DNA of 13,119 nucleotides from SAT2750 sp964476375 (GTDB taxonomy: Bacteria; Planctomycetota; Planctomycetia; Pirellulales; Pirellulaceae): positions 1-13,119 of the forward strand of contig CAYYZW010000143.1 of the NCBI GenBank assembly GCA_964476375.1, in the 5' to 3' direction. The translations under genes and the position numbers were made by a program. The stretch's first letter is position 1. Every line of letters begins with the position of its first letter. A model generated the notes under the pieces. It searched no databases. It saw only the letters and a program-made list of their open reading frames with translations, and was not told the origin of the DNA. Positions 6,548-13,119 of this stretch are shown one piece after another.

Positions 6548-7672
6548 ATGCTTACCAGTGAAACCCGTGCTCGTGATTTTCCGCACCTGGAGGGCAAGGC
6601 CTACCTGAACACGGCGGCCGAGGGGATACCGCCCCTGGCGGTGGGAGAGGCGCTGCAGCAGTACGTGAATGACAAGCAACTCGGCATGCATGGCCGGGAT
6701 GCACATTTTGCACAATGGAATTCTGCCTGCACGCTGGTGGGTGAAATGTATGGTCTCTCGGCAGACGAGGTGACGATCTGTTCCTGCTCCTCGGAAGCCT
6801 TTAACCTGGCGGCCCGGGCTGCCGACCTGGAGGAGGGGGACGAGGTGATTATAAATGACCTCGATTTCCCTGCCGGTTCCACCGCCTGGCTCCAGGATGG
6901 CTGCCCGGCCACGGTGAAGGTCTGGAAGCACCGGGACTGGTCACTCAGGATCGAGGACCTGATCGCCCTGCTTGGCCCCAGGACGCGTGTTGTCAGCACG
7001 TCGCTGGTCAGTTTCTTTAATGGTTTCATGGTTCCCCTGGAGGAGATGGTCGCGGCAGTCCACCAGCATAGTGACGCGCAGGTCGTGCTGGATGTGACCC
7101 CGGCCCTGGGCCGTATCCCCCTGGATCTTTCCCAGGTTGACCTTGTGATCAGCAGCACGCACAAGTGGATTCTCTCCAGTCATGGGGGGGGGCTGGTGGG
7201 TATCCCGTCCCGTAGCGCCGATCGCTGGACGGTGAAGGCAGGGGGCTGGTTCAACCTGCAGGACGCATTCGGCAATCAACGCTTTGAGCAGGTGGTGGTC
7301 AAGCCGGGAGCGGCTGGTTTCACGGTGGGAATGCCCAACTTTCCTGCCATCTATGCGATTCGAGCAGGGCTCTCTTATATAAAGGATGTCGGAGTGGAGG
7401 CGATTTGTGAGGCAACCCGGCCACTGGTGGAAGCCTGCCTGGAAGGGCTGTCCGGTTTGCCGGTGGAGTTAATCTCGCCGCGAGATCCGTCGCACCTGGC
7501 GGGGATACTTGCCTTTCGCCACCCGGATGCCGAACTCGTTCACCAGAAGCTGCTCGAGGAGAATATTCACGTGATGGCCCATGCCGGGCGTCTGCGGGTT
7601 GCCATTCATGGTTACAACACGATGGAGGATATTGAGCGGCTACTTGTGAAACTGCGTGAGGTGCTGGCCTGA
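6548..7672 (+). CDS. PLP-dependent class V aminotransferase-like enzyme (NifS/isopenicillin-N-epimerase type)
   Basis: This 374-residue protein (from ATG 6548) has the fold-type I PLP layout of class V aminotransferases. YLNTAAEG (19-26) opens the domain, SCSSEAFN (79-86) is the phosphate-binding region, and Asp182 (LDVTPALG) should contact the pyridine nitrogen. Lys206 in SSTHKW (202-207) is the Schiff-base lysine. The usual DxxQ/H motif reads Asp-Val-Thr-Pro, so the residue that normally stacks or bonds near PLP is altered. Substrate could be an amino acid for transamination, epimerisation or desulfuration; no cysteine-bearing desulfurase loop is obvious, so cysteine desulfurase is not favoured. 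The start is ATG 6548, with GAAGGG at 6533-6538 nine nt upstream; ATG 6539 abuts that element. The frame stays open upstream to 5585, but that stretch is antisense to the metalloprotease gene. Confidence 0.85.
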   Translation: MLTSETRARDFPHLEGKAYLNTAAEGIPPLAVGEALQQYVNDKQLGMHGRDAHFAQWNSACTLVGEMYGLSADEVTICSCSSEAFNLAARAADLEEGDEVIINDLDFPAGSTAWLQDGCPATVKVWKHRDWSLRIEDLIALLGPRTRVVSTSLVSFFNGFMVPLEEMVAAVHQHSDAQVVLDVTPALGRIPLDLSQVDLVISSTHKWILSSHGGGLVGIPSRSADRWTVKAGGWFNLQDAFGNQRFEQVVVKPGAAGFTVGMPNFPAIYAIRAGLSYIKDVGVEAICEATRPLVEACLEGLSGLPVELISPRDPSHLAGILAFRHPDAELVHQKLLEENIHVMAHAGRLRVAIHGYNTMEDIERLLVKLREVLA

Positions 7673-7684
7673 TCCGATCAGGCC
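7666..7684. terminator. Perfect palindrome over the aminotransferase stop codon; hairpin terminator or operator candidate
   Basis: GGCCTGATC (7666-7674) and GATCAGGCC (7676-7684) are exact reverse complements around one central C, and the stop codon TGA (7670-7672) lies inside the left arm. As RNA it could form a 7-bp stem (GGCCTGA/TCAGGCC) with a 5-nt loop. Only a short TTTT follows, about 9 nt later, so a classical intrinsic terminator is not clear; a DNA-binding site or mRNA 3'-end stabiliser is equally possible. Confidence 0.45.
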
Positions 7685-7748
7685 TGGAATAACTTTTGAT
7701 CTGGACGGCAAGGTGGAATGACGGCCTCCGGAAATCAGGGAGATCATC

Positions 7749-8714
7749 ATGTTTGTCCGTCGTCTCGTCACCGTGCTTGTCCTGGTTTCTCCAGCGCTGC
7801 TTCCCGCCCAGGATAAAGCCCCGGTCTTTATTCCACCGGAGGACATCGCTCACCGCACCGCCGATATCATCAGCGAGGGAACGCGGATGCACGCGGATGT
7901 CTACTCGCTCAAGACGCTTGCCGAAAAGAAACTTCCCACCCTTGTGCTCTGCCATGGCTGGGGCGGGACGGCGGCCGGACTTCGGCATACCTCCCTGACA
8001 TTTTCCCGGGCCGGTTACCTGGTGGTGACTTTTGATTTCCGAGGCTGGGGCGAGAGTGACTCGCGCGTGATTCTTGCCGGCAAGGCTCCCAGGGAAAAGA
8101 AAGAAGGTCGGTTTATGGCCGAGGTTCGTGAGGTTCGCGAGGTGGTCGACCCGCTCGACCAGGGAATGGACCTGCTCAACGCCATTCACTGGGTGCATGG
8201 CGACCCCCAGTGTGATGTCGAGCGGATTGGGCTCTGGGGAAGCAGTTTTTCCGGCGGGCTGGTGATCTATGCCGCGGCCCGTGATTCACGGGTGAAGGCC
8301 ACGGTCAGCCAGGTTCCAGCACTGGATGGACGGTGGACGACCAGGACTCCCGAGGGGCGGCGAACAGTTTATGGCCAGGCAACCGGCCGGGCGCGAGGCA
8401 CAATAAGTTACCCGGAGCCGGGGGTTCGTGCTGTCGGGAATCTCAAGGGAGCCCCGATCATGGAGAAGATGGCGCTCTATGCACCGGTAGAGGACGTTAC
8501 CAGGGCCCCCAGGTGTGCGATGATGTTTATCCTGGCAGGGAAGGAGGAACTCTTTGACAACAAGGATCATGGCATCCTGGCTCACCAGCGGGCAAAGGGT
8601 CCCAGGAAGATCGTGACGATCGAGGAGATCACCCATTACGGGATCTATGGTGTGGCTCGTGATCAGGCAGAGAAGCTGGCGGTGGAATGGTTCGACGAGC
8701 ACCTCAAGCCGTGA
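7749..8714 (+). CDS. Secreted alpha/beta hydrolase (dienelactone-hydrolase / acyl-peptidase-like)
   Basis: This 321-residue protein has a signal peptide (residues 1-20, cleavage near LLPAQ) and an alpha/beta-hydrolase core. HGWGG (69-73) is the oxyanion-hole region, followed by the FDFRGWGESD strand-turn (95-104). The nucleophile elbow GLWGSSFSGG (161-170) places Ser166 as nucleophile, but the motif reads G-S-S-F-S rather than GxSxG. Asp270 (ELFDNKD) and His296 (ITHYGIYG) are the best candidates to complete the triad. The family hydrolyses esters, lactones or amides; the substrate is not predictable. The ATG at 7749 is supported by AGGGAGA at 7737-7743, five nt upstream. The gene sits between the aminotransferase gene and pqqA in the same direction, 93 bp ahead of pqqA; a role in PQQ metabolism is not shown. 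Confidence 0.86.
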   Translation: MFVRRLVTVLVLVSPALLPAQDKAPVFIPPEDIAHRTADIISEGTRMHADVYSLKTLAEKKLPTLVLCHGWGGTAAGLRHTSLTFSRAGYLVVTFDFRGWGESDSRVILAGKAPREKKEGRFMAEVREVREVVDPLDQGMDLLNAIHWVHGDPQCDVERIGLWGSSFSGGLVIYAAARDSRVKATVSQVPALDGRWTTRTPEGRRTVYGQATGRARGTISYPEPGVRAVGNLKGAPIMEKMALYAPVEDVTRAPRCAMMFILAGKEELFDNKDHGILAHQRAKGPRKIVTIEEITHYGIYGVARDQAEKLAVEWFDEHLKP

Positions 8715-8745
8715 ATGAGAGGAGGGGCGTGCCATGGACTCCACG

Positions 8746-8774
8746 TTGCCTCGTCGTTCTGGCTGCGTTACGAT
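8746..8774 (+). promoter_or_regulatory. Candidate promoter upstream of pqqA
   Basis: TTGCCT (8746-8751) and TACGAT (8769-8774), each 4 of 6 to consensus, are separated by 17 nt and lie in the 93-bp gap between the alpha/beta hydrolase gene and pqqA. The expected start would be near 8781, giving a leader of about 27 nt that contains the purine-rich ribosome binding region at 8790-8803. Weak consensus evidence only. Confidence 0.3.
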
Positions 8775-8807
8775 GAACTTTCCGGTTGAAAGGGAAAGGG
8801 AAACACC

Positions 8808-8963
8808 ATGCAGTGGACCAAGCCAGACTTCCAGGAAATCACGCTCGGTGGCGAGTTGACCGCCTACGTCAATACCGACGAGATCATTCGCCCCTCGGAT
8901 GACCGCAATGCCCGGTGTGAGTCAACCACCTTTTCGGACTCACCTCACGACAAGACTGCCTGA
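8808..8963 (+). CDS. pqqA: PqqA, ribosomally made precursor peptide of PQQ (long-tailed variant)
   Basis: This 51-residue peptide supplies the carbon skeleton of the cofactor pyrroloquinoline quinone. Its start MQWTKPDFQEITLGGELTAY matches the PqqA pattern (MxWxKPxF...ExxxY): Glu16 and Tyr20 are the pair that PqqE links by a carbon-carbon bond. Most characterised PqqA peptides are roughly 22-39 residues and end soon after the Tyr; this one runs about 31 residues further in a polar, Asp/Ser/Thr-rich tail with one Cys. A purine-rich AAAGGGA-type site lies about 7-10 nt before ATG 8808. The stop is only 5 nt before pqqB, indicating coupling. Identity is firm because pqqB, C, D and E follow directly. 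Whether the tail is translated and later removed, or whether a downstream sequencing or frame issue extends it, cannot be settled here. Confidence 0.9.
   Translation: MQWTKPDFQEITLGGELTAYVNTDEIIRPSDDRNARCESTTFSDSPHDKTA
8917..8943 (+). repeat. Inverted repeat / potential stem-loop in the 3' part of pqqA
   Basis: GTGAGTC (8917-8923) and GACTCAC (8937-8943) are perfect 7-bp complements separated by a 13-nt loop. The element lies inside the non-conserved pqqA tail, 25 nt before the pqqB start. It could modulate expression of pqqA relative to the downstream genes, but a 7-bp stem with this loop could occur by chance. Confidence 0.35.
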
Positions 8964-8968
8964 GCAGC

Positions 8969-9886
8969 ATGCAAATCCGCATTCTTGGTTCGGCAGCCGG
9001 GGGGGGCTTACCCCAGTGGAATTGCCGCTGTTCGAATTGCCAGGCGGCCCGCGAGGGATCCACCGCGGTTCGTCCACGCACCCAGTCATCGGTTGCAATC
9101 AGTGTGGATGCCCGCCACTGGTTTCTGCTGAACGTGTCGGCGGACGTGCGATCCCAGCTGGCTGCCTTCGAAGGACTCTGGCCACCCTCCGAGAGCCTGC
9201 GTGGCACAGGCATCGCCGGCTGCCTGCTTACCGATGCCGAAATTGATCACACCAGTGGCCTGTTGCAGCTCCGCGAGGGATGCAGCTTCCGGGTCTTCAG
9301 TACGGCACTGGTCCAGCGCTGGCTTTCCGACCAACTGCCCGTGCAGAAAGTAGTCGGCAGTTTTGCCGATCGCCCCTGGGGCCTGCTTTTACTGGACGAG
9401 GAAATGGAACTACCGCTTCCCTCGGGCGAGGGAAGTGGCATCCGCGTGCGCGGATTTGAAACCGGCCAGGATCAACCTCGCTACGTGGAAGAAAACGAAA
9501 AGGATCTGAGCGGCTCGGTGATCGGGCTTGAAATCCAGGCTGGCGGCAGCACCCTGGTTTATGCTCCGGGCGTTGCCGAGATTAGCAGCACCCTCACCGA
9601 CGTTGCCCGTCGGGCAGATTGCCTGCTTCTTGACGGCACCTTTTGGACAGACGAGGAGCCGATCAAGATGGGCATCAGCTCGCGTACGTCACTCCAGATG
9701 GGGCACGTGCCGGTCAGCGGAGTCGGCGGAAGCCTTGCCTGGCTCGGGGAGATGGAGATGGCGCATCGCGCCTATGTTCCCATCAATAACACCAATCCGA
9801 TGCTCGACGAACAGAGCGATGCCTGGCAGAAGGTCAATAGCCTGGGGATCCGCGTTGGTGCCGACGGTGATCAGTTCGTGCTGTAA
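8969..9886 (+). CDS. pqqB: PqqB, metallo-beta-lactamase-fold PQQ biosynthesis enzyme
   Basis: This 305-residue protein, about the usual PqqB length, shows the family opening ILGSAAGGGLPQWNCRCSNC (5-24) with the CxCxxC zinc site Cys19, Cys21, Cys24. As in other PqqB proteins, the HxHxDH motif of metallo-beta-lactamases is degenerate: LTDAEIDHTSGLL (87-99). MGHVPVSG (244-251, His246) and PINNTNPMLD (271-280) are further signatures. PqqB is reported to act as an iron-dependent hydroxylase on the Tyr-derived part of the Glu-Tyr intermediate; it has no export signal, unlike the paralogue at 4359-5306. The start at 8969 follows the pqqA stop by 5 nt and lacks an obvious Shine-Dalgarno sequence, so translation is probably coupled to pqqA. 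Confidence 0.96.
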   Translation: MQIRILGSAAGGGLPQWNCRCSNCQAAREGSTAVRPRTQSSVAISVDARHWFLLNVSADVRSQLAAFEGLWPPSESLRGTGIAGCLLTDAEIDHTSGLLQLREGCSFRVFSTALVQRWLSDQLPVQKVVGSFADRPWGLLLLDEEMELPLPSGEGSGIRVRGFETGQDQPRYVEENEKDLSGSVIGLEIQAGGSTLVYAPGVAEISSTLTDVARRADCLLLDGTFWTDEEPIKMGISSRTSLQMGHVPVSGVGGSLAWLGEMEMAHRAYVPINNTNPMLDEQSDAWQKVNSLGIRVGADGDQFVL

Positions 9887-9922
9887 ACTAAACGGGCAGG
9901 AGAACGCCCCGCGAGAAGACTC

Positions 9923-10639
9923 ATGGAACCCTGGTCAGCCGAAGAATTTGTCACGCAACTCCGCCAGGTGGGCCAGGACCATTACCACGACAAGCACCCC
10001 TATCACGTATCCTTGATCGAGGGTCGGCTGACCCCTGATCAGTTCCAGCTCTGGGTTGCCAATCGTTACTACTACCAGAAGAGTATTCCGCTTAAGGATG
10101 CAACACTCCTTTCCCGCTGTCCTCTCAGGGAGGTTCGTCGCGTCTGGGTGCAGCGGATCCTGGACCACGATGGGTATGGCGATGACCCCGGGGGAATTGA
10201 GAAATGGCTTCGGTTAGGGGAGGGAGTGGGACTTGGCCGCGAGGCCCTGGAGGGCGAGGAGTTGGTGCTTCCCGGCACCCGCTTTGCTGTCGATGCCTAC
10301 GTGAACTTTGTTGCCACGCGTCCATGGATCGAGGGAGTCGCCTCCTCCCTGACCGAGTTGTTTGCCCCGGACCTGATGACCCGGCGGCTGGCTGCTTTTG
10401 AACAGCACTATACCTGGGTCAAGCCGGAAACGCTGGTCTATTTCCGGGGCCGTCCTCCACTGGCAACGCGAGACAGCGAACATGGACTCTCCCTCGTCAA
10501 GCAGCATTGCCAGAGCCGGGAGCAGCAACAACGGGCGGTCGATGCACTACGGTTCAAGTGCGATCTGCTGTGGTCCCAGCTGGATGTTCTTTACCAGCAC
10601 TCGTTGGATTCGACCCGTGAGCCGCAGGACAACGTATGA
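9923..10639 (+). CDS. pqqC: PqqC, pyrroloquinoline-quinone synthase (cofactorless oxidase)
   Basis: This 238-residue protein closely follows characterised PqqC, an all-helical, heme-oxygenase-fold oxidase. It performs the last step: ring closure and multi-electron oxidation of AHQQ to PQQ with oxygen and no metal or cofactor. Recognisable blocks are HPYHVSL (25-31), WVANRYYYQKSIPLKDA (44-60), RILDHDG (78-84), LRLGEGVGL (96-104), LPGTRFAVDAYVNF (116-129), SLTELFAPD (142-150), HYTWVK (162-167), YFRGR (173-177) and RFKCDLLW (210-217). They include the active-site candidates His25, Arg48, Tyr51, Lys58, His82, His162, Arg175 and Lys212. The gap to pqqB is 36 nt and contains a GAGAAG ribosome binding site. 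The stop overlaps the pqqD start by 4 nt (ATGA). Confidence 0.97.
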   Translation: MEPWSAEEFVTQLRQVGQDHYHDKHPYHVSLIEGRLTPDQFQLWVANRYYYQKSIPLKDATLLSRCPLREVRRVWVQRILDHDGYGDDPGGIEKWLRLGEGVGLGREALEGEELVLPGTRFAVDAYVNFVATRPWIEGVASSLTELFAPDLMTRRLAAFEQHYTWVKPETLVYFRGRPPLATRDSEHGLSLVKQHCQSREQQQRAVDALRFKCDLLWSQLDVLYQHSLDSTREPQDNV

Positions 10640-10920
10640 TGATGCATGGAAGCCAGGTCGAACGTCCCCGGCTTGCTCCCGGCGTGCGATATCGCTGGGA
10701 CCAGATGCGGGAGCAACACCAGTTGCTTTTCCCCGAGGGTCTGCTGGTACTGAATGAAACGGGGGCGGCGATTGTCCGACTCTGTGATGGAAGAACAACT
10801 GACGAGATGATCCGTGAGCTGGGGCAGCTGGTCGACGGAAGCGGCAACCCGGCGGATGACGTTCACCCGTTCCTGGCTCGCCTGGCGGAAAAAGGTTTGC
10901 TGTGTGATGGAAACCCCTAG
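10636..10920 (+). CDS. pqqD: PqqD, PqqA-binding peptide chaperone
   Basis: This 94-residue protein has the PqqD / RiPP-recognition-element fold signature: PRLAPGVRYRWDQMREQHQLLFPEGLLVLNETGAAIVRLCDG (11-52), the winged-helix region that binds the PqqA leader, then a helical C terminus ending in the FLARLAEKGLL segment (79-89). PqqD presents PqqA to PqqE for crosslinking. Three consecutive in-frame ATG codons (10636, 10639, 10642) could each start it; 10636 overlaps the pqqC stop and is listed. The last 14 nt overlap the start of pqqE in a different frame, so C, D and E are translationally linked. The protein is separate rather than fused to PqqC or PqqE as in some genomes. Confidence 0.95.
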   Translation: MMMHGSQVERPRLAPGVRYRWDQMREQHQLLFPEGLLVLNETGAAIVRLCDGRTTDEMIRELGQLVDGSGNPADDVHPFLARLAEKGLLCDGNP

Positions 10921-11977
10921 TCCTTACAGCCTGCTTGCCGAGCTGACGTATCGCTGCCCGCTGCAATGTCCCTATTGCAGCAACCCGGTGGAGATGAGCC
11001 GATACGCCGGGGAGCTGGAGACCGACTGCTGGAAGCGTGTGCTTGGTGAAGCCGCGGCGCTGGGGGTTGTCCAGGTCCATTTTTCAGGCGGCGAGCCATT
11101 GCTGCGCGATGACCTGGAGGAGCTGGTGTCCCATGCCCGCGCAGAGGATCTCTACTGTCACCTGATTACCAGTGGTGTGAAAGCGGATCATCAGCGACTC
11201 GAGCAATTGAAAGAAGCCGGGCTCGATGCGATCCAGGTCAGCCTGCAGGATTCCCGCCAGGTTCAAAACGACTGGATGGCAGGGGCCCGGTCTTTTGACA
11301 TCAAGCAATCGGCGGTCCAGGCTGCCCGCCAACTTGGTTTTCCCGTGACCCTTAATATTGTTCTTCATCGTCACAACCTTGGGCAGCTTGAGGAGATGAT
11401 TGAGCTGGCCCGGCAGTGGCAGGTCGACAAGCTGGAGCTGGCGCACGTGCAGTATGCAGGCTGGGCCCTGCGGAACCGGATGGCATTACTGCCGACCGCC
11501 GAGATGGTTGACGATGCGGCATCGATTGTGGGACAGGCCAGGGAGGAACTGGCCGGAATAATGGAAATCGTCCATGTGCTGCCGGATTACTTCCAGGAAT
11601 TCCCCAAGGCCTGCATGCATGGCTGGGGAAAGGTGTTTCTGACCGTGTCACCGGATGGGGCGGTCTTGCCCTGCCAGACCGCTCGCGAGATTCCAGGGCT
11701 CCATGTTCCCACGGTTGAAACCGGGTCGCTCACGGAAATCTGGTTTCGGGATCCGCTTTTCCAGCGTTTCCGGGGAACCGACTGGATGCCGGAGCCGTGC
11801 CGCAGCTGCGATCGCCGCGAGATTGATTTTGGCGGCTGCCGCTGCCAGGCTTTTCTGCTCACCGGGGACCTGGCTGCAACCGATCCGGTCTGTCAGCTCT
11901 CACCACAACGTTCACTGATCGATGATGCGATAGCTGAAAGTGAAATCACCGAGAAGGATCTCGTCTTTCGCAGATAA
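10907..11977 (+). CDS. pqqE: PqqE, radical-SAM/SPASM enzyme that crosslinks Glu and Tyr of PqqA
   Basis: This 356-residue enzyme opens with LLAELTYRCPLQCPYCSNP (9-27), carrying the radical-SAM cluster site Cys17, Cys21, Cys24. GGEP is at 61-64. The C-terminal SPASM domain keeps its iron-sulfur ligands: Cys236, Cys256, Cys298, Cys301, Cys311, Cys313 and Cys329, plus Asp307 in DFGGCRCQAF, equivalent to the Asp reported to ligate an auxiliary cluster in studied PqqE. It makes the Glu-Cgamma to Tyr carbon-carbon bond of PqqA bound to PqqD. The usual LPCH motif reads LPCQ (Gln257). The frame is open back to an ATG at 10814, but ATG 10907 fits the conserved N terminus, with AAAGG about 13 nt upstream, and overlaps pqqD by only 14 nt. 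The gene ends the pqq cluster. Confidence 0.96.
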   Translation: METPSPYSLLAELTYRCPLQCPYCSNPVEMSRYAGELETDCWKRVLGEAAALGVVQVHFSGGEPLLRDDLEELVSHARAEDLYCHLITSGVKADHQRLEQLKEAGLDAIQVSLQDSRQVQNDWMAGARSFDIKQSAVQAARQLGFPVTLNIVLHRHNLGQLEEMIELARQWQVDKLELAHVQYAGWALRNRMALLPTAEMVDDAASIVGQAREELAGIMEIVHVLPDYFQEFPKACMHGWGKVFLTVSPDGAVLPCQTAREIPGLHVPTVETGSLTEIWFRDPLFQRFRGTDWMPEPCRSCDRREIDFGGCRCQAFLLTGDLAATDPVCQLSPQRSLIDDAIAESEITEKDLVFRR

Positions 11978-12089
11978 CCCGGGGTCGCTGGCAGACTGAA
12001 AATGAGTTGTCCTGGGGGGTGTTGACCTGTTTCTTCATGGGTCACAATAACCGCCGCATGCCCTGTTTGAAAAGGAATAGTGAATACCG
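11978..12089 (+). promoter_or_regulatory. Gap between pqqE and the sialidase-like gene, with weak promoter-like hexamers
   Basis: TTGACC at 12022-12027 is a good -35-like hexamer, but the best -10 candidate, CACAAT at 12043-12048, is only 15 nt away. AAGGA at 12072-12076 lies 13 nt before ATG 12090, a long spacing. No clear terminator hairpin follows pqqE, so read-through from the pqq cluster into the sialidase-like gene is possible. Confidence 0.22.
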
Positions 12090-13119
12090 ATGGCAACGAT
12101 CGAGATTCTTGACAGCGGCCGCATCGACGAGAGGGAATCGGCTTTCCCGATGGCCGTGCAGTTGCCTGCCGGTGACCTGCTCTGTTCTTTTGGCGTCGGA
12201 GGCGGCGCGCTGGTCACAGGACATACCGAGTGGGCACGATCGACCGATCGAGGGAAGAACTGGTCGATCGAGGGAACGATCCTGCCCCCGGACGATCAGC
12301 AGGGACGAGCGAATTTCCTCAAGCTCACCGTCTCGGAGGATCGCCAGACGGTTTTTGCCTATGGTGCCTGGATTGATGCGAACACGGACGAGCAGTTTGG
12401 CCAGCGTGATAGCCGGGCGCTGCTCTGTCGTTCCCTGGATGGAGGCCTTTCATGGACCGACACGACGGAGGTCCTCTTTCCGGAAGATTGTCCGCTGGAA
12501 GTATCCCACGGGCTGCTGGCGCTGGAGCACGGCCGGTTGCTGGCACCGGCCGCTACCCTGCCGGCTGCCGATCGGCTGGGGGAAAAGGTGTTTGTGGCCC
12601 TCTCGGATGATGATGGAGCCAGTTGGCGTCACCAGGTTCCGTTTCATGATCCGGCTGGAGGGCGGGGGTATTTCGAGCAGAAGTTTGCCCGGCTGCCAGG
12701 CGGCTGCGTGATGGGGGTGGCCTGGACTGTGACGCTTGGCGACTACCTGGACCAGGAAAACAGTTTTGTGATCTCCAGGGACAACGGCGCGAGCTGGGGG
12801 CCGATCCAGCCCACCGGGAGCCGTGGTCAGACCATGACGCCACTGTCACTTGGTGAGGACCGCCTGCTCGTGTTTTATAATCGACGGCATGGTGACCAGG
12901 CGATCATGGCATGCCTGGTGACATTTTCCGACCACGCCTGGACGGTTCACCAGGAGCAGGTGATGTACGATGCCAAGACACACTACGTGCGGCCCGAGAG
13001 CGTGCAGTCGGGAGTGGATGAACTGGATGATTTCGCTTTTGGTTTTCCTACAGGGATCGTTCTGGATGATGGATCGATCCTGGCCACGCACTGGTGCGTG
13101 GAGGGAGGGTCGTGTGGGA
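12090..13119 (+). CDS. Sialidase-like Asp-box beta-propeller protein, 3' end outside the window
   Basis: An uninterrupted frame runs from ATG 12090 to the window end, giving 343 residues with no stop. Four Asp-boxes (SxDxGxxW) are regularly spaced: STDRGKNW (51-58), SLDGGLSW (115-122), SDDDGASW (172-179) and SRDNGASW (229-236). They are the structural repeats of six-bladed sialidase / BNR propellers. ESAFPMAVQLPAGDLLCSF (16-34) resembles the first strand of planctomycete exo-alpha-sialidase-like proteins. No signal peptide is visible. Asp-boxes show the fold, not the activity: a catalytic Arg triad, Tyr/Glu pair and Asp cannot be confirmed from the fragment, so a non-sialidase glycoside-binding or hydrolytic role remains possible. 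An in-frame TGA at 12081 rules out a longer start. No link to PQQ function is evident beyond position. Confidence 0.83.
   Translation, partial: MATIEILDSGRIDERESAFPMAVQLPAGDLLCSFGVGGGALVTGHTEWARSTDRGKNWSIEGTILPPDDQQGRANFLKLTVSEDRQTVFAYGAWIDANTDEQFGQRDSRALLCRSLDGGLSWTDTTEVLFPEDCPLEVSHGLLALEHGRLLAPAATLPAADRLGEKVFVALSDDDGASWRHQVPFHDPAGGRGYFEQKFARLPGGCVMGVAWTVTLGDYLDQENSFVISRDNGASWGPIQPTGSRGQTMTPLSLGEDRLLVFYNRRHGDQAIMACLVTFSDHAWTVHQEQVMYDAKTHYVRPESVQSGVDELDDFAFGFPTGIVLDDGSILATHWCVEGGSCG

Noticed and set aside
8734..8859. Small plus-strand open frame starting at ATG 8734 and overlapping pqqA
   Set aside because: Its product of about 41 residues has no recognisable features and most of its length is out of frame with the well-supported pqqA.
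10814..10906. Upstream start for pqqE
   Set aside because: These codons lie wholly inside pqqD in another frame, and PqqE family N termini begin just before the radical-SAM motif, matching ATG 10907.

Overview
This window is a GC-rich, gene-dense bacterial segment whose gene mix suggests a planctomycete, probably close to Pirellulaceae. It has a secreted sulfatase with the CxPSR maturation motif, a twin-arginine-exported Gfo/Idh/MocA oxidoreductase, a beta-lactamase-fold serine hydrolase, an Asp-box sialidase-like protein and several Sec-type secreted hydrolases. The taxonomic call is inferred from gene content; no rRNA or tRNA is present.

Layout. A beta-lactamase-family serine hydrolase (25-1317, minus) diverges from a sulfatase (1497-2993) that is translationally overlapped with a TAT-exported Gfo/Idh/MocA oxidoreductase (start best placed at 3005, end 4342). 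Converging on that pair is a minus-strand two-gene unit: a secreted zinc metalloprotease (6373 to 5324), then a secreted PqqB-like metallo-beta-lactamase-fold protein (5306 to 4359). A 174-bp divergent control region (6374-6547) separates that unit from a plus-strand run: a PLP-dependent class V aminotransferase-like enzyme (6548-7672), a secreted alpha/beta hydrolase (7749-8714), and a complete, compact pqqABCDE cluster (8808-11977). After a 112-bp gap comes a sialidase-like protein (12090 onward), cut by the window end.

The core is the PQQ cluster. pqqA (8808-8963) encodes a 51-residue precursor with the Glu16-x3-Tyr20 pair that PqqE crosslinks, plus an unusually long C-terminal tail. PqqD chaperones PqqA to the radical-SAM/SPASM enzyme PqqE, which joins Glu and Tyr. 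PqqB is thought to hydroxylate the Tyr-derived moiety, and PqqC carries out the final oxidation and ring closure. No PqqF/PqqG-type peptidase and no PQQ-dependent dehydrogenase is in the window. The genes are almost contiguous: a 5-nt gap A/B, a 36-nt gap B/C, a 4-nt overlap C/D and a 14-nt overlap D/E.

The most interesting features are the second, secreted PqqB-family protein paired with a secreted metzincin-like protease about 3.5 kb from the PQQ genes; the elongated PqqA with a possible stem-loop inside its tail; and a perfect 9-bp-arm palindrome over the stop codon of the aminotransferase gene. No CRISPR array, insertion sequence, tRNA or rRNA was seen.
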